This document shows, piece by piece, positions 53,394 to 63,223 of a DNA stretch of 64,000 nt. The translations under genes were made by a program, and so were the position numbers. Position 1 is the first letter of the stretch. Each line of letters opens with the position of its first letter. This stretch comes from Streptomyces diastatochromogenes (GTDB taxonomy: Bacteria > Actinomycetota > Actinomycetes > Streptomycetales > Streptomycetaceae). Where the stretch lies: assembly GCA_026913215.1 (NCBI GenBank), contig JAPTYK010000001.1, forward strand, positions 4,774,001 to 4,838,000, written 5' to 3'. The notes below the pieces were generated by a model. That model was not told the DNA's origin and ran no database searches. It saw only the letters and a list, made by a program, of their open reading frames with translations.

Positions 53394-54540
53394 GTGACCG
53401 TCGACGACGCGAACGCGGGCGGCAGGGCCGAACCGGCCGAGCCGCCCACGTATCCCACCCCCACCACGAGGTCGACCACACGGCGGAGCCGAGCCACGAC
53501 CCCCTGGCGATCCGGCTGGAACAGCTCATCCTGGGCGCCGACCGCCGCTACACCCCCTTCCAGGCGGCCCGCACCGCCGGCGTCTCCATGGAGCTCGCCT
53601 CCCGCTTCTGGCGGGCCATGGGCTTCGCCGACATCGGCCAGGCCAAGGCGCTCACCGAGGCCGACGTCCTCGCCCTGCGGCGGCTCGCCGGCCTCGTGGA
53701 GGCCGGGCTGCTCAGCGAGCCGATGGCCGTGCAGGTGGCCCGCTCCACCGGGCAGACCACCGCGCGCCTCGCCGAGTGGCAGATCGACTCCTTCCTGGAG
53801 GGCCTGACCGAGCCGCCCGAGCCCGGCATGACCCGCACGGAGGTCACGTACCCGCTGGTCGAGCTGCTCCTGCCGGAGCTGGAGGAGTTCCTGATCTACG
53901 TGTGGCGCCGGCAGCTGGCCGCCGCCACCGGCCGGGTCGTCCAGGCCGCCGACGACGAGGAGATGGTCGACCGGCGGCTCGCCGTCGGCTTCGCGGACCT
54001 CGTCGGCTTCACCCGGCTGACCCGCCGCCTGGAGGAGGAGGAGCTCGGCGAGCTCGTCGAGGCCTTCGAGACCACCTGCGCCGACCTGGTCGCCGCGCAC
54101 GGCGGCCGGCTCATCAAGACCCTCGGCGACGAGGTGCTGTACTGCGCCGACGACCCGGGCACGGCCGCCGAGATCGCGCTCCGGCTCATCGAGACCCTCA
54201 GCCACGACGAGACGATGCCCGCGCTGCGCGTCGGCATCGCCTTCGGCGAGGTCACGACCCGGATGGGCGACGTCTTCGGCACCACCGTGAACCTGGCCAG
54301 CCGCCTCACCTCGATAGCCCCGAAGGACGCCGTCCTCGTCGACGGCGCCCTCGCCGAGGAGCTGACCCGCACCGGCGAGGCGCCCGCCTCGGAGGCGGCG
54401 GCGGCCGAGGAGGCGGCCCGCGCCGAGAAGGAGGGCCGCACCCCGCCACGTACCGCTTCGCCCTCCAGCCGATGTGGCAGCGCCCGGTCCGCGGCCTCGG
54501 TGTGGTCGAACCCTGGCTCCTGGGCCGCCGCCCCACTTAG
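53394..54540 (+). CDS. cya: Class III adenylate/guanylate cyclase
   Basis: About 382 residues. GTG 53394 has an AGGAGG site. After a break near 53465 the N-terminal domain reads DPLAIRLEQLILGADRRYTPFQAARTAGVSMELASRFWRAMGF and includes a helical DUF-like region. The catalytic domain has VGFADLVGFTRLTRRL (metal-binding Asp), GGRLIKTLGDEVLYCADD (second Asp and substrate Lys), and RVGIAFGEVTTRMGDVFGTTVNLASRLTSIA (transition-state Asn/Arg). A break near 54445 leads to TYRFALQPMWQRPVRGLGVVEPWLL. It makes cAMP, which in Streptomyces affects germination and development. The name is by family and recalled context. Confidence 0.88.
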
Positions 54541-54543
54541 GAT

Positions 54544-54591
54544 CTCCCGGTGAACGCCTGTTAACAGCCGTTAACAGGCCTGAACCGGGAG
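54544..54591. promoter_or_regulatory. Nested 18-bp hairpin just before enoyl-CoA hydratase
   Basis: Outer arms 54544-54551 and 54584-54591 (8 bp) enclose inner arms 54556-54565 and 54570-54579 (10 bp, GCCTGTTAAC and GTTAACAGGC). It starts 4 bp after the cya stop. The right outer arm includes GGGAG, the likely ribosome site for the gene at 54603. It may be a terminator, operator, or a hairpin hiding the ribosome site. Confidence 0.7.
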
Positions 54592-54602
54592 GGTGTGCGG
54601 TC

Positions 54603-55390
54603 ATGTCCGAGCAGCGCTTTGGTGAGTTCGTGGTGGTCCGGAAGGACGGTCACGTCGCGGAGCTGGTCCTCGACCGGCCCAAGGCCATGAACGCGGTCTC
54701 CTCCGAGATGGCCCGCTCCATCGGCGCCGCCTGCGAGGCCCTCGCCGCCGACCCCGAGGTCCGCGTCACCGTGCTGACCTCCTCGAACGACCGCGCGTTC
54801 TGCGTCGGCGCCGATCTGAAGGAGCGCAACTCCTTCACCGACGCCGAGCTCGTCCGCCAGCGCCCGACGGCCCGCGCCTGCTACACCGGCGTCCTGGAGC
54901 TGCCGATGCCGACCGTCGCCGCCGTGCACGGCTTCGCCCTCGGCGGCGGCTTCGAGCTGGCGCTCGCCTGCGACGTCATCGTGGCCGACGCGACCGCCGT
55001 CGTCGGCCTCCCTGAGGTCTCCGTGGGCGTCATCCCCGGCGGCGGCGGTACGCAGCTGCTCCCGCGCCGGGTGGCGCGGCGCGCGCCGCCGAGCTGGTCT
55101 TCACGGCCCGCCGGGTGGAGGCGGCCGAGGCCCGCGAGCTGGGCCTCGTGGACCTCCTGGAGGAGGACGCGCGGACGGCGGCCCTGGAGCTGGCCGGGCG
55201 GATCGCGGCGAACTCCCCGGTCGGCCTGCGCGCCGCGAAGAAGGCGATGCGCCTGGGCCAGGGCCTGGACCTGCGGGCCGGTCTGGAGGTCGAGGACGCG
55301 GCCTGGCGTTCGGTGGCCTTCTCGGGCGACCGGGCGGAGGGCGTGGCGGCCTTCAACGAGAAGCGGAAGCCGAACTGGCCCGGCGAGTGA
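54603..55390 (+). CDS. Enoyl-CoA hydratase/isomerase family protein
   Basis: About 263 residues. ELVLDRPKAMNAVSSEMARSIG is the crotonase N-terminus, and SNDRAFCVGADLKE carries the first oxyanion-hole segment. VHGFALGGGFELALACDVIVADATAVVGLPEVSVGVIPGGGGTQLLPRRVG carries the second, with catalytic Glu in the LPE segment. One base is missing near 55075, after which AAELVFTARRVEAAEARELGLVDLL continues. It hydrates enoyl-CoA in fatty acid or branched-chain acid breakdown. ATG 54603 fits; the substrate cannot be specified. Confidence 0.87.
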
Positions 55391-55476
55391 CCCGTATTCC
55401 TACCGTTTTGTACCAAATGTGACTTAATGTGACGTCTCGGTAGGGAAAACGGATCAAACCTCCCTAAGCTGGAGGA

Positions 55477-56655
55477 ATGGGTGAGGACGTGCGGCTGCGG
55501 GCCGTGGTGGCGCTGGCGCAGGGGATCGCGGCGGCGCACACCCCGCGCGAGTTCTGGCGGGCGGCGGCGCTCGGGGCCTGCGAGGGGCTCGACGGGACCT
55601 TCGCCGCGCTGTCCGTCTGGGAGCGGGACCACGGCCGCCTGAAGGTCCTGGTGAACGCCGGGGACCGGGCCGTGGGCGAGGAGGAGTTCCCGGACTCGGA
55701 GACGTATCCGGTGCACCAGTTCCCCGAGATCACCGAGTTCCTGCACGAGCAGTGGGCGGGCGGCGGCGAGCCGGACGCCTGGGTGGAGACGGCCTCCGAC
55801 CCCGTCCCGACCGGCCGGGTGACCGGTCTGCGGCGGCGGGGCGCGGCTGCTGCGTGGTCGCCCTGATCGTGCTGCACGGGCGCGCGTGGGGCGAGCTGTA
55901 CGTGGCCCGCCCCCTGGGGAAGAAACCTTTCACCCGGGCGGACGCCGACTTCGCGACCGTCCTGGCGGCGGTCGTCGCCGCCGGCATCGCGCAGGCCGAG
56001 CGCCTGGAGGAGGTCCGCAAGCTGGCCTTCACCGACCCCCTGACCGGCCTGGCCAACCGGCGGGCCGTCGACACCCGCCTGGACGAGGCCATCGAGCGCT
56101 ACCGGGCCGACGGCTCCGTGGTGAGCCTGATGGTCTGCGACCTGAACGGCCTCAAGCGCGTCAACGACACCCACGGCCACGCCGTCGGCGACCGCCTCCT
56201 CGAACGCTTCGGCTCGGTCCTCTCCCGCTGTGGCGCCATGCTCCCCGGCGCCCTCGCGGCCCGCCTGGGCGGCGACGAGTTCTGCCTGCTCACCGTGGGC
56301 CCGACGGCGGACGAGGTCGTCGCGGTCGCCGGGGAGCTGTGCGTACGGGCGGCGGAGCTGGAGCTCGGCGAGGGCGTGGCCTGCGGGGTCGCGTCCACCG
56401 GCGACCCCATCGGCCCGCTCAAATCGGCCCGCCGCCTCTTCCGGCTCGCCGACGCCGCCCAGTACCAGGCCAAGGCCGACCGCTCCTCGAAGCCCGTCGT
56501 CGCGGGCCGCGACGGCACGGTCATCCGCCTCGCCGACGCTCCCCGGGGGCCAGGGACCGCCGCCGCTTCCGCGACGCCCCGACGGCGGGCCCGCCGCCGG
56601 CCGGGTCACCGGCGGGGAGCCGTCCGCGCGGCCCGGCGGGGAGTCGTCCGCGTAG
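55477..56655 (+). CDS. GAF-GGDEF diguanylate cyclase
   Basis: About 393 residues, soluble (no membrane helix). The N-terminal GAF-like domain (RAVVALAQGIAAAHTPREFWRAAALGACEGLDGTFAALSVWERD) is followed, after a break near 55845, by VALIVLHGRAWGELYVARPL. The GGDEF domain has FTDPLTGLANRRAVDTRLDEAI, VCDLNGLKRVNDTHGHAVGDRLL and LAARLGGDEFCLL, an intact active-site motif. A second break near 56545 gives the likely end GGESSA at 56655; the uncorrected frame runs to 56717. It makes c-di-GMP, which controls development through BldD in Streptomyces. Confidence 0.85.
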
Positions 56656-56684
56656 GGGCCGTCCCGTGCGGGGCAGTGACGAAA

Positions 56685-56695
56685 TCACCTAGTGA
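56685..56695. promoter_or_regulatory. Small dyad upstream of hutH
   Basis: TCAC-CTA-GTGA, a perfect 4-bp inverted repeat around CTA, 33 bp before the hutH ATG. The centre is the same as in the birA dyad. Low information on its own. Confidence 0.3.
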
Positions 56696-56727
56696 CATGT
56701 CGGTCTTCAATCCGTAGGGTGCTGAAT

Positions 56728-58272
56728 ATGGATATGCAGACAGTCGTCCTCGGCACGTCCGGCACGACCCCGCAGGACGTCATCGACGTCGCCCGCCACG
56801 GCGCCCGCGTCGAGCTGTCGACCGAGGCCGTGGCCGCCCTGGCCGCCGCCCGTGGCATCGTCGACGCGCTCGCCGCCAAGCCCGAGCCCGTCTACGGGGT
56901 CTCCACCGGATTCGGCGCGCTCGCCACCCGGCACATCAGCCACGAGCTCCGCGCCCAGCTCCAGCGCAACATCGTCCGCTCGCACGCCGCCGGCATGGGC
57001 CCGCGCGTCGAGCGCGAGGTCGTGCGCGCCCTGATGTTCCTCCGCCTGAAGACCGTGGCCTCCGGCTACACCGGCGTCCGCCCCGAGGTCGCCCAGACCA
57101 TGGCCGACGTCCTCAACGCCGGCATCACCCCGGTCGTCCACGAGTACGGCTCCTCGGCTGCTCCGGCGACCTCGCCCCGCTCTCCCACTGCGCCCTCGCG
57201 CTCATGGGCGAGGGCGACGCCGAGGGCCCCGACGGCGTCGTCAAGCCCGCCGGCGAGCTCCTCGCCGCCGCCGGCATCGCGCCCGTCGAGCTCAAGGAGA
57301 AGGAGGGCCTCGCCCTCCTCAACGGCACCGACGGCATGCTCGGCATGCTGATCATGGCCCTCGCCGACCTCGACACCCTCTTCAAGTCGGCCGACATCAC
57401 CGCCGCGCTCTCCCTCGAAGCCCTCCTCGGCACCGAGAAGGTCCTCGAACCCGAGCTGCACACCGTCCGCCCGCACCCCGGCCAGGCCGCCTCCGCCGCC
57501 AACATGCTGGCCGTGCTCAAGGGCTCCGGCCTCACCGGCCACGCCCAGGCGGGCGAGGCCCCCGCGTCCAGGACGCCTACTCGGTGCGCTGCGCCCCGCA
57601 GGTCGCCGGCGCCGCCGCGACACCATGGCCCACGCCCGGCTCGTCGCCGAGCGCGAGCTCGCCGCCGCCGTCGACAACCCGATCGTCCTGCCCAGCGGAG
57701 AAGTCCGCTCCAACGGCAACTTCCACGGCGCCCCCGTCGCGTACGTCCTCGACTTCCTCGCCATCGCCGCCGCCGACCTCGGCTCCATCGCCGAGCGCCG
57801 CACCGACCGGCTCCTCGACCGGAACCGCTCGCACGGCCTCCCGCCGTTCCTCGCGGACGACGCCGGCGTCGACTCGGGCCTGATGATCGCCCAGTACACG
57901 CAGGCCGCCCTGGTCAGCGAGATGAAGCGGCTCGCCGTCCCGGCCTCCGCCGACTCCATCCCGTCCTCCGCGATGCAGGAGGACCACGTCTCCATGGGCT
58001 GGTCCGCCGCCCGCAAGCTGCGCACCGCGATCGGCAACCTCAACCGGGTCCTCGCGGTCGAGCTGTACGCCGCCACCCGGGGCATCGAGCTCCGCGAGGG
58101 CCTGACCCCGGCGCCCGCCTCGCGGGCCGCCATCGAGGCCCTGCGCGCGGCCGGCGTCGAGGGCCCCGGCCCGGACCGCTTCCTCGCCCCCGACCTCGCG
58201 GCCGCCGACGCCTTCGTCCGCGAAGGCGGACTGGTCGCCGCCGTGGAGCCGGTCACCGGCCCGCTGGCGTAA
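56728..58272 (+). CDS. hutH: Histidine ammonia-lyase
   Basis: About 515 residues after repairs near 57152, 57570 and 57615. YGVSTGFGALATRHI is the Tyr-containing loop that closes the active site. With one C restored, EYGSLGCSGDLAPLSH carries the MIO cofactor triad, which reads Cys-Ser-Gly rather than the commoner Ala-Ser-Gly. VQDAYSVRCAPQV and NGNFHGAPVAYVLDFLAI, with SSAMQEDHVSMGW, are the remaining family motifs. It converts histidine to urocanate, the first step of histidine use. Cytosolic homotetramer. A 17-bp terminator hairpin follows the stop. Confidence 0.93.
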
Positions 58273-58282
58273 CGACGAGGTA

Positions 58283-58318
58283 CGGAAGGGCCGCCCCGGT
58301 CCCGGGGCGGCCCTTCCG
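58283..58318. terminator. Terminator after hutH
   Basis: Perfect 17-bp arms (58283-58299 and 58302-58318) with a 2-nt loop. Confidence 0.88.
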
Positions 58319-58349
58319 CGCGTACGGGGCCGGAAGTGCGGACGCTCCG

Positions 58350-58624
58350 TCAGAACGCGCGCCCCCGGCGGCGCATCGCGAGCGCCACGAAACCCGCCCC
58401 GACGCCCAGGAACCCCGTCCCGCCGAGCAGGTACGGCGTGCTGTCCCGGCTTCCGGTCTCGGCGAGGTCCCCGTCGCCGCCGTCCGTGACGGGGCCGCCC
58501 TGGTCACCCTGATCCGGTCCCCGCCCCGCTCGTCGGTGGCGTTCGCGGACGGCACGAACCACAGGGCGCACAGCAGCGTCCCCGAGGCGACGGCGGTCAG
58601 CAGTGGGCGTCGGGCGACGGACAC
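58350..58624 (-). CDS. Small LAETG-type sortase-substrate surface protein
   Basis: About 91 residues after one base is restored near 58530. The signal peptide is VSVARRPLLTAVASGTLLCALWFVPSANA, with an AAGGGGG site before GTG 58624. A short mature region rich in Asp and Gly (DQGDQGGPVTDGGDGD) follows. Then comes LAETGSRDSTPYLLGGTGFLGVGAGFVALAMRRRGRAF: a LAxTG motif, hydrophobic helix and basic tail. This is the signal for class E sortases of Streptomyces. The mature protein would be a very small wall-linked peptide. Function unknown. Confidence 0.75.
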
Positions 58625-58736
58625 GGAAATTTCGATCCCCCTTGCGGAAACCGCGAATTGGTCGGTGCGGCCGATGCTACGGAACACAGCGGGTCGCGGG
58701 AAACCCGAGGCCCCCCGGACCCCTACGCTCCGACCC

Positions 58737-59075
58737 ATGAGTACTTCTGAGTCCCCGCGCTATGTCCGCCTTCGCGTCGATGTCGTCCTGGAGATCGACG
58801 GTCCCGCCGAGCTGACCGAGGCCGCCGAGGCCCGGATCGACGGCGACGAGTTCATGCCCGAGGAGGAGCGGGTGCACGCCCGCGAGGCCGCGCGCGAGGA
58901 CAGCGCCGAGGCGCTCGCCTACCTCGTCGAGCCCTTCGACCTGATCCGCGACGTCCCCGGCATCGAGATGGTCCAGGCCTCCTGGAGCAGCGAGGAGATC
59001 GAATACGACCCCGACGCACTGGAGTGGGACCTCGGCGAGGAAGATGGTGCCGAGGAAGACGACGACCGGCCGTAG
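58737..59075 (+). CDS. Acidic hypothetical protein
   Basis: Encodes 112 residues, intact. YVRLRVDVVLEIDGPAELTEAAEARIDGDEFMPEEERVHAREAAREDSAEALAYLVEPFDLIRDVPGIEMVQASWSSEEIEY, ending in a strongly acidic tail (DLGEEDGAEEDDDRP). No signal peptide, membrane helix or catalytic motif. It looks like a small soluble actinobacterial protein of unknown function. A terminator follows. Confidence 0.8.
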   Translation: MSTSESPRYVRLRVDVVLEIDGPAELTEAAEARIDGDEFMPEEERVHAREAAREDSAEALAYLVEPFDLIRDVPGIEMVQASWSSEEIEYDPDALEWDLGEEDGAEEDDDRP

Positions 59076-59099
59076 GGCGGGCGTCCGCACGGTTCCACG

Positions 59100-59124
59100 G
59101 GCCCCGGGACACCGTCCCGGGGCC
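59100..59124. terminator. Hairpin after acidic hypothetical gene
   Basis: Perfect 11-bp arms (59100-59110 and 59114-59124), 3-nt loop, followed by TTTCC. Confidence 0.8.
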
Positions 59125-59259
59125 TTTCCGCGGCATCGGGAACCGGAAGGCCCCGCCCGTGCGTGTGGATCAGTGGTGTTCCCCACAAACCCTCCGGTAA
59201 CGAAACCGGACGGGGTCTCATGGCGTTCATTAGAAGAAGTTGGCAGGGAACCGGCGACG

Positions 59260-60528
59260 ATGGAGAAGCGTGTGATGACGGTCGGCAAGCGCCGCAGGAG
59301 CCTGGCGGCAGCCGCCGCGGTGCTCGGTGGCGTACTCGTGCTCTCGGCGTGCAACGACGGGGACAAGGGCGGCAGCGCCTCCGGTTCCGCCTCGCCGCAG
59401 TCACAGGCCCAGGTCGACGAGGCGGCCGCGCAGAAGACCTCCAAGGCGCAGATCACCATCTCGCCGAAGAACGGCGCGCAGAACGCCTCCATCAACAACG
59501 ACGCCAAGGTCACCGTCGCCGAGGGCAAGCTCACCGAGGTCACCATGACCTCCGCCGAGGGTGACGCGGTCAAGGGCGACATAGCGGCCGACGGGCTCAG
59601 CTGGAAGCCCAGCGGGCCGCTCAAGCGGGCCACGGTCTACAAGATCGCCGCCACCGCCACGGACGCGGAGGGCCTGGAGGCCCACGAGAACTCCTCGTTC
59701 ACCACGGTCTCGCAGGCCAACAGCTTCATCGGCAACTTCACGCCCGAGGACGGTTCGACCGTCGGCGTCGGCATGCCGGTCTCGATCAACTTCAACAAGG
59801 CGATCAGCAACCAGAAGGCCGTCCAGAGCGGCATCACGGTCACCTCCAGCTCCGGCCAGGAGGTCGTGGGCCACTGGTTCAACTCGACGCGCCTGGACTT
59901 CCGCCCCGACGCGTACTGGACCGAGGGCTCGACCGTCACCCTGAAGCTGGACCTCGACGGCGTCGAGGGCGCGGACGGCGTCTTCGGCGTCCAGCAGAAG
60001 ACGGTCACCTTCAAGATCGGCCGCAACCAGGTCTCCATCGTCGACGTCGCCACCAAGACCATGAAGGTCCAGCAGGACGGCAAGACGATCAAGACCATCC
60101 CGATCTCCGCCGGCTCCCCGGAGAACACCACCTACAACGGTCAGATGGTGATCTCCGAGAAGTTCAAGGAGACCCGGATGAACGGCGCCACCGTCGGCTT
60201 CACCGACGACGACGGCAAGGGCGAGTACGACATCAAGGACGTGCCGCACGCCATGCGCCTGTCCACCTCCGGCACCTTCATCCACGGCAACTACTGGGGC
60301 GCGCGGTCGATCTTCGGCAGCGTGAACACCAGCCACGGCTGCGTCGGCCTCGCCGACGTCAAGGGCGCCGGCGACCCGAACCAGACGGCCGCCTGGCTCT
60401 TCGACCACTCGCTCATCGGCGACGTCGTCATCGTCAAGAACTCCAACGACAAGACGATCAAGCCCGACAACGGCCTCAACGGCTGGAACATGAGCTGGTC
60501 GGAGTGGAAGGCCGGCTCGGCGGTCTGA
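59260..60528 (+). CDS. Lipoprotein L,D-transpeptidase with Ig-like domains
   Basis: Encodes 422 residues, intact. A lipoprotein signal with lipobox VLSAC (near residue 33) precedes a Ser/Gly linker and two Ig-like domains (ITISPKNGAQNASINNDAKVTV..., NFTPEDGSTVGVGMPVSINFNKAIS). The YkuD domain has HAMRLSTSGTFIHGNYWGA and VNTSHGCVGLADVKG, with His and the nucleophile Cys in S-H-G-C. The layout is that of actinobacterial LdtMt2-type enzymes, which form 3-3 crosslinks in peptidoglycan from the outer face of the membrane. ATG 59275 is an alternative start. A strong terminator follows. Confidence 0.92.
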   Translation: MEKRVMTVGKRRRSLAAAAAVLGGVLVLSACNDGDKGGSASGSASPQSQAQVDEAAAQKTSKAQITISPKNGAQNASINNDAKVTVAEGKLTEVTMTSAEGDAVKGDIAADGLSWKPSGPLKRATVYKIAATATDAEGLEAHENSSFTTVSQANSFIGNFTPEDGSTVGVGMPVSINFNKAISNQKAVQSGITVTSSSGQEVVGHWFNSTRLDFRPDAYWTEGSTVTLKLDLDGVEGADGVFGVQQKTVTFKIGRNQVSIVDVATKTMKVQQDGKTIKTIPISAGSPENTTYNGQMVISEKFKETRMNGATVGFTDDDGKGEYDIKDVPHAMRLSTSGTFIHGNYWGARSIFGSVNTSHGCVGLADVKGAGDPNQTAAWLFDHSLIGDVVIVKNSNDKTIKPDNGLNGWNMSWSEWKAGSAV

Positions 60529-60545
60529 TCCACGGACGCACGCCC

Positions 60546-60577
60546 GAGGGCCCCTCCCGGTACCGGGAGGGGCCCTC
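60546..60577. terminator. Bidirectional terminator between L,D-transpeptidase and XRE genes
   Basis: Perfect 15-bp arms (60546-60560 and 60563-60577), 2-nt loop, between converging stops. Confidence 0.88.
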
Positions 60578-60580
60578 GCG

Positions 60581-61447
60581 TCATTTCCGCACGTCCACGG
60601 GCTCGTCCACGCCCCACTGCGCGAGCAGCCGCAGCGCGTCCGCGGACGCCGAGCCCGGCTCCGCCTGGTACGTGACGAGCACCAGGTCCGGATCGTCGCC
60701 GGCCACCTTCAGGGCCTCGTAGGACAGCGTCATCTCGCCCACCAGCGGATGCCGCATCCGCTTCTGCCCGTGCCCCTTGTCGGTCACCGTGTGCGCCGCC
60801 CACAGCGAGCGGAACTCCTCGCTGCGCACGGACAGCTCGCCGACCAGGGAGAGCAGCTCCTTGTCGTCCGGATAGCACCCCGCGTACAGCCGCAGCGTGC
60901 TCACGACCTCGACCGCCTTGCACTCCCAGTCGACGTAGAGGTCGCGCGTGTTCGGATCGAGGAAGATCATCCGGGCCATGTTCCGGTCCTCCGGCTCCCA
61001 GGCCTCGAAATCGCCCATCACGGCCCGCGCCATCCGGTTCCAGGCCAGGATGTCGCCCCGGCGGCCCAGCACGAAGGCCGGGAACCCGTCCATCGCGTCC
61101 AGCAGGTGCTGGATCCCGGGGCGCACCCGCTGCGGCCGCGCGATCGCCGCCCGCTGCCGCTTCTTCACCGTCGGCTTCGCCAGGTGCGTCAGATGGGCCC
61201 GCTCGGTGTCGCTCAGCCGCAGGGCCCGCGCGATGGCGTCGAGCACCTCCATGGACACGTTCCGCCCGTTGCCCTGTTCGAGCCGGGTGTAGTACGCCAC
61301 GGACACCCCGGCCAGCTGCGCCAGCTCCTCGCGCCGCAGGCCCGGCACCCGCCGGTGCCGCCCGAAGTCGGGCAGGCCCACGTCCTGGGGCTTCAGCCGG
61401 GCCCTGCGGGAGCGCAGGAATTCACCGAGTTCGGTACTGAGGTCCAT
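60581..61447 (-). CDS. XRE-family regulator with MmyB-like C-terminal domain
   Basis: Encodes 288 residues, intact. The helix-turn-helix is FLRSRRARLKPQDVGLPDFGRHRRVPGLRREELAQLAGVSVAYYTRLEQG. The C-terminal MmyB-like ligand-binding domain is PGIQHLLDAMDGFPAFVLGRRGDILAWNRMARAVMGDF and DLYVDWECKAVEVVSTLRLYAGCYPDDKELLSLVGEL. In this family the regulator commonly controls a divergent oxidoreductase, here the alcohol dehydrogenase 129 bp away. Ligand unknown. Confidence 0.9.
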   Translation of the reverse strand: MDLSTELGEFLRSRRARLKPQDVGLPDFGRHRRVPGLRREELAQLAGVSVAYYTRLEQGNGRNVSMEVLDAIARALRLSDTERAHLTHLAKPTVKKRQRAAIARPQRVRPGIQHLLDAMDGFPAFVLGRRGDILAWNRMARAVMGDFEAWEPEDRNMARMIFLDPNTRDLYVDWECKAVEVVSTLRLYAGCYPDDKELLSLVGELSVRSEEFRSLWAAHTVTDKGHGQKRMRHPLVGEMTLSYEALKVAGDDPDLVLVTYQAEPGSASADALRLLAQWGVDEPVDVRK

Positions 61448-61507
61448 ACCGGCCCATTATCGCCGCCGGGCCGCGCGGGCGGACGTGCGTTCCTGACCCT
61501 GCCAGTG

Positions 61508-61529
61508 GTAGGCACACCGGACGTAGGCA
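61508..61529. promoter_or_regulatory. Direct repeat in the XRE-adh intergenic region
   Basis: GTAGGCA at 61508-61514 and 61523-61529, with 15 bp between repeat starts, in the middle of the divergent promoter region. Candidate XRE-regulator binding site. Confidence 0.45.
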
Positions 61530-61576
61530 GAACAGGTGGCTGGATGAGGCCCCCGCCCTCCGGCAGCCTGGAGGGC

Positions 61577-62628
61577 ATGACCACGAACGTGACCACCGTC
61601 CCCGCGTACGCCGCACCCGCCGCCAACGCCCCGCTGGAGCGCACCACCGTGCCGCGCCGGCCCGTCGGCGAGCACGACGTCCTCATCGAGATCAAGTACG
61701 CCGGAATCTGCCACTCCGACATCCACCAGGCCACCAACGGCTGGGGCGAGGGCATCTTCCCGATGGTCCCCGGCCACGAGATCGCCGGCATCGTCGCCGA
61801 GGTCGGCCCCGGGGTCACGAAGTTCCGGGTCGGCGACCGGGTCGGCGTCGGCTGCTTCGTCGACTCCTGCCGCGCGTGCGAGTACTGCCTGCGCGGCCTG
61901 GAGCAGTACTGCGTCACCGGCGGCACCGGCACGTACAACGCCCTCGGCAAGAACGGCGAGCCGACCTACGGCGGCTACTCCACCCACATCGTCGTCGACG
62001 AGAACTACACCCTGCGCATCCCCGAGGGCATCGCCCTCGACGAGGCCGCCCGCTGCTCTGCGCCGGCATCACCCTCTACTCCCCGCTCGCCCACTGGGGG
62101 GCCGGCCCCGGCAAGAAGGTCGCGATCGTCGGCCTCGGCGGCCTCGGCCACATGGGCGTCAAGATCGCCCACGCGCTCGGCGCCGAGGTGACCGTCCTCA
62201 GCCAGTCGCTGAAGAAGCGGGAGGACGCCCTCAAGCTGGGCGCCGACCACTACCACGCCACCAACGACCCGGAGACCTTCGCCGCCCTCCGCGGCACCTT
62301 CGACCTGGTGATCTCCACGGTCTCGGCGCCGCTCGACTTCGACGCCTACCTGAGCCTCGTCAAGACGGACGGCGCCCTGGTGAACGTCGGCGCCCCCGAG
62401 GAGCCCGTCAAGGTCGGCCTCTTCTCCCTCATCGGCGGCCGCAAGACCCTCGCCGGCTCGATGATCGGCGGCATCGCCGAGACCCAGGAGATGCTCGACT
62501 TCTGCGCCGAGCACGGCCTGGGCGCCGAGATCGAACTGATCCGCGCCGACCAGATCAACGAGGCCTACGCCCGCGTCCTCGCCAGCGACGTCCGCTACCG
62601 CTTCGTCATCGACACGGCCACCATCTGA
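61577..62628 (+). CDS. Zinc-dependent alcohol dehydrogenase (cinnamyl/NAD(P)H type)
   Basis: About 351 residues. IKYAGICHSDIHQATNGWG has the catalytic-zinc Cys and PMVPGHEIAGIVAEVG the zinc His. The structural zinc loop is CFVDSCRACEYCLRGLEQYC. One base is missing near 62055. Then AGITLYSPLAHWGAGPGKKVAIVGLGGLGHMGVKIAHALGAEVTVLSQS follows, with the GxGGLG nucleotide fold. The form resembles the AdhA/YahK-like reductases of aldehydes with NADP(H). It is divergent from the XRE regulator, the usual pairing. A GGAGG site precedes ATG 61577. Confidence 0.9.
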
Positions 62629-62699
62629 CCCACCCCGCCGCCGGGGCATGACGTCCGGGGTAATCGACCCCCGCCGCCCTGCCCCGGCACGCTGTCCCC

Positions 62700-63046
62700 A
62701 TGACCGCATACGCCATCGGAAACCTCCGCCCGAAGCCCGTCCTCGACGACGAGGTCCTCACCTACATGGAGCGCATCCAAGCCACCCTCGACCCCTTCGG
62801 CGGCCGCTTCCTCGTCCACGGCGCCCCCACCCGCGAAGTCCGCGAAGGCACCTGGCCCGCCGCCCTCGTCATCATCGCCTTCCCCACCTACGAGGACGCC
62901 CGCGCCTGGTACGACTCCGCCCCCTACCAAACCCTCCTCCCCTCCGCACCCGCCACATGACCGGCGACGTCCTCCTCATCGACGGCGTCCCGACCGACTA
63001 CGAGGCCGCCGCCACCGCCGCCCGTCTCCGCTCGACGGCCGACTGA
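62700..63046 (+). CDS. DUF1330-family protein
   Basis: About 116 residues. MTAYAIGNLRPKPVLDDEVLTYMERIQATLDPFGGRFLVHGAP and PAALVIIAFPTYEDARAWYDSAPYQTLLP match the small ferredoxin-fold DUF1330 family. One base is missing near 62942; with it restored, LRTRHMTGDVLLIDGVPTDYEAAATAARLR completes the fold and it stops at 63046. Follows adh by 71 bp on the same strand. Function unknown; cytosolic. Confidence 0.8.
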
Positions 63047-63223
63047 CCCCGCCGCGGACCGGATCCGTGCCCTCCCCGACCGGGTCCCGAACCGTCCACT
63101 CCCCGCGCCGCGTCCCGGCCTCGGCGCCCCGACCGGGCAGGAGACGCCCGTGCCGCCGATGCCGCACGGGCCCCGCCTCGATCTGGTACTGGTGTACGCG
63201 TTCGATACGAAGGGAGCGGCGGG

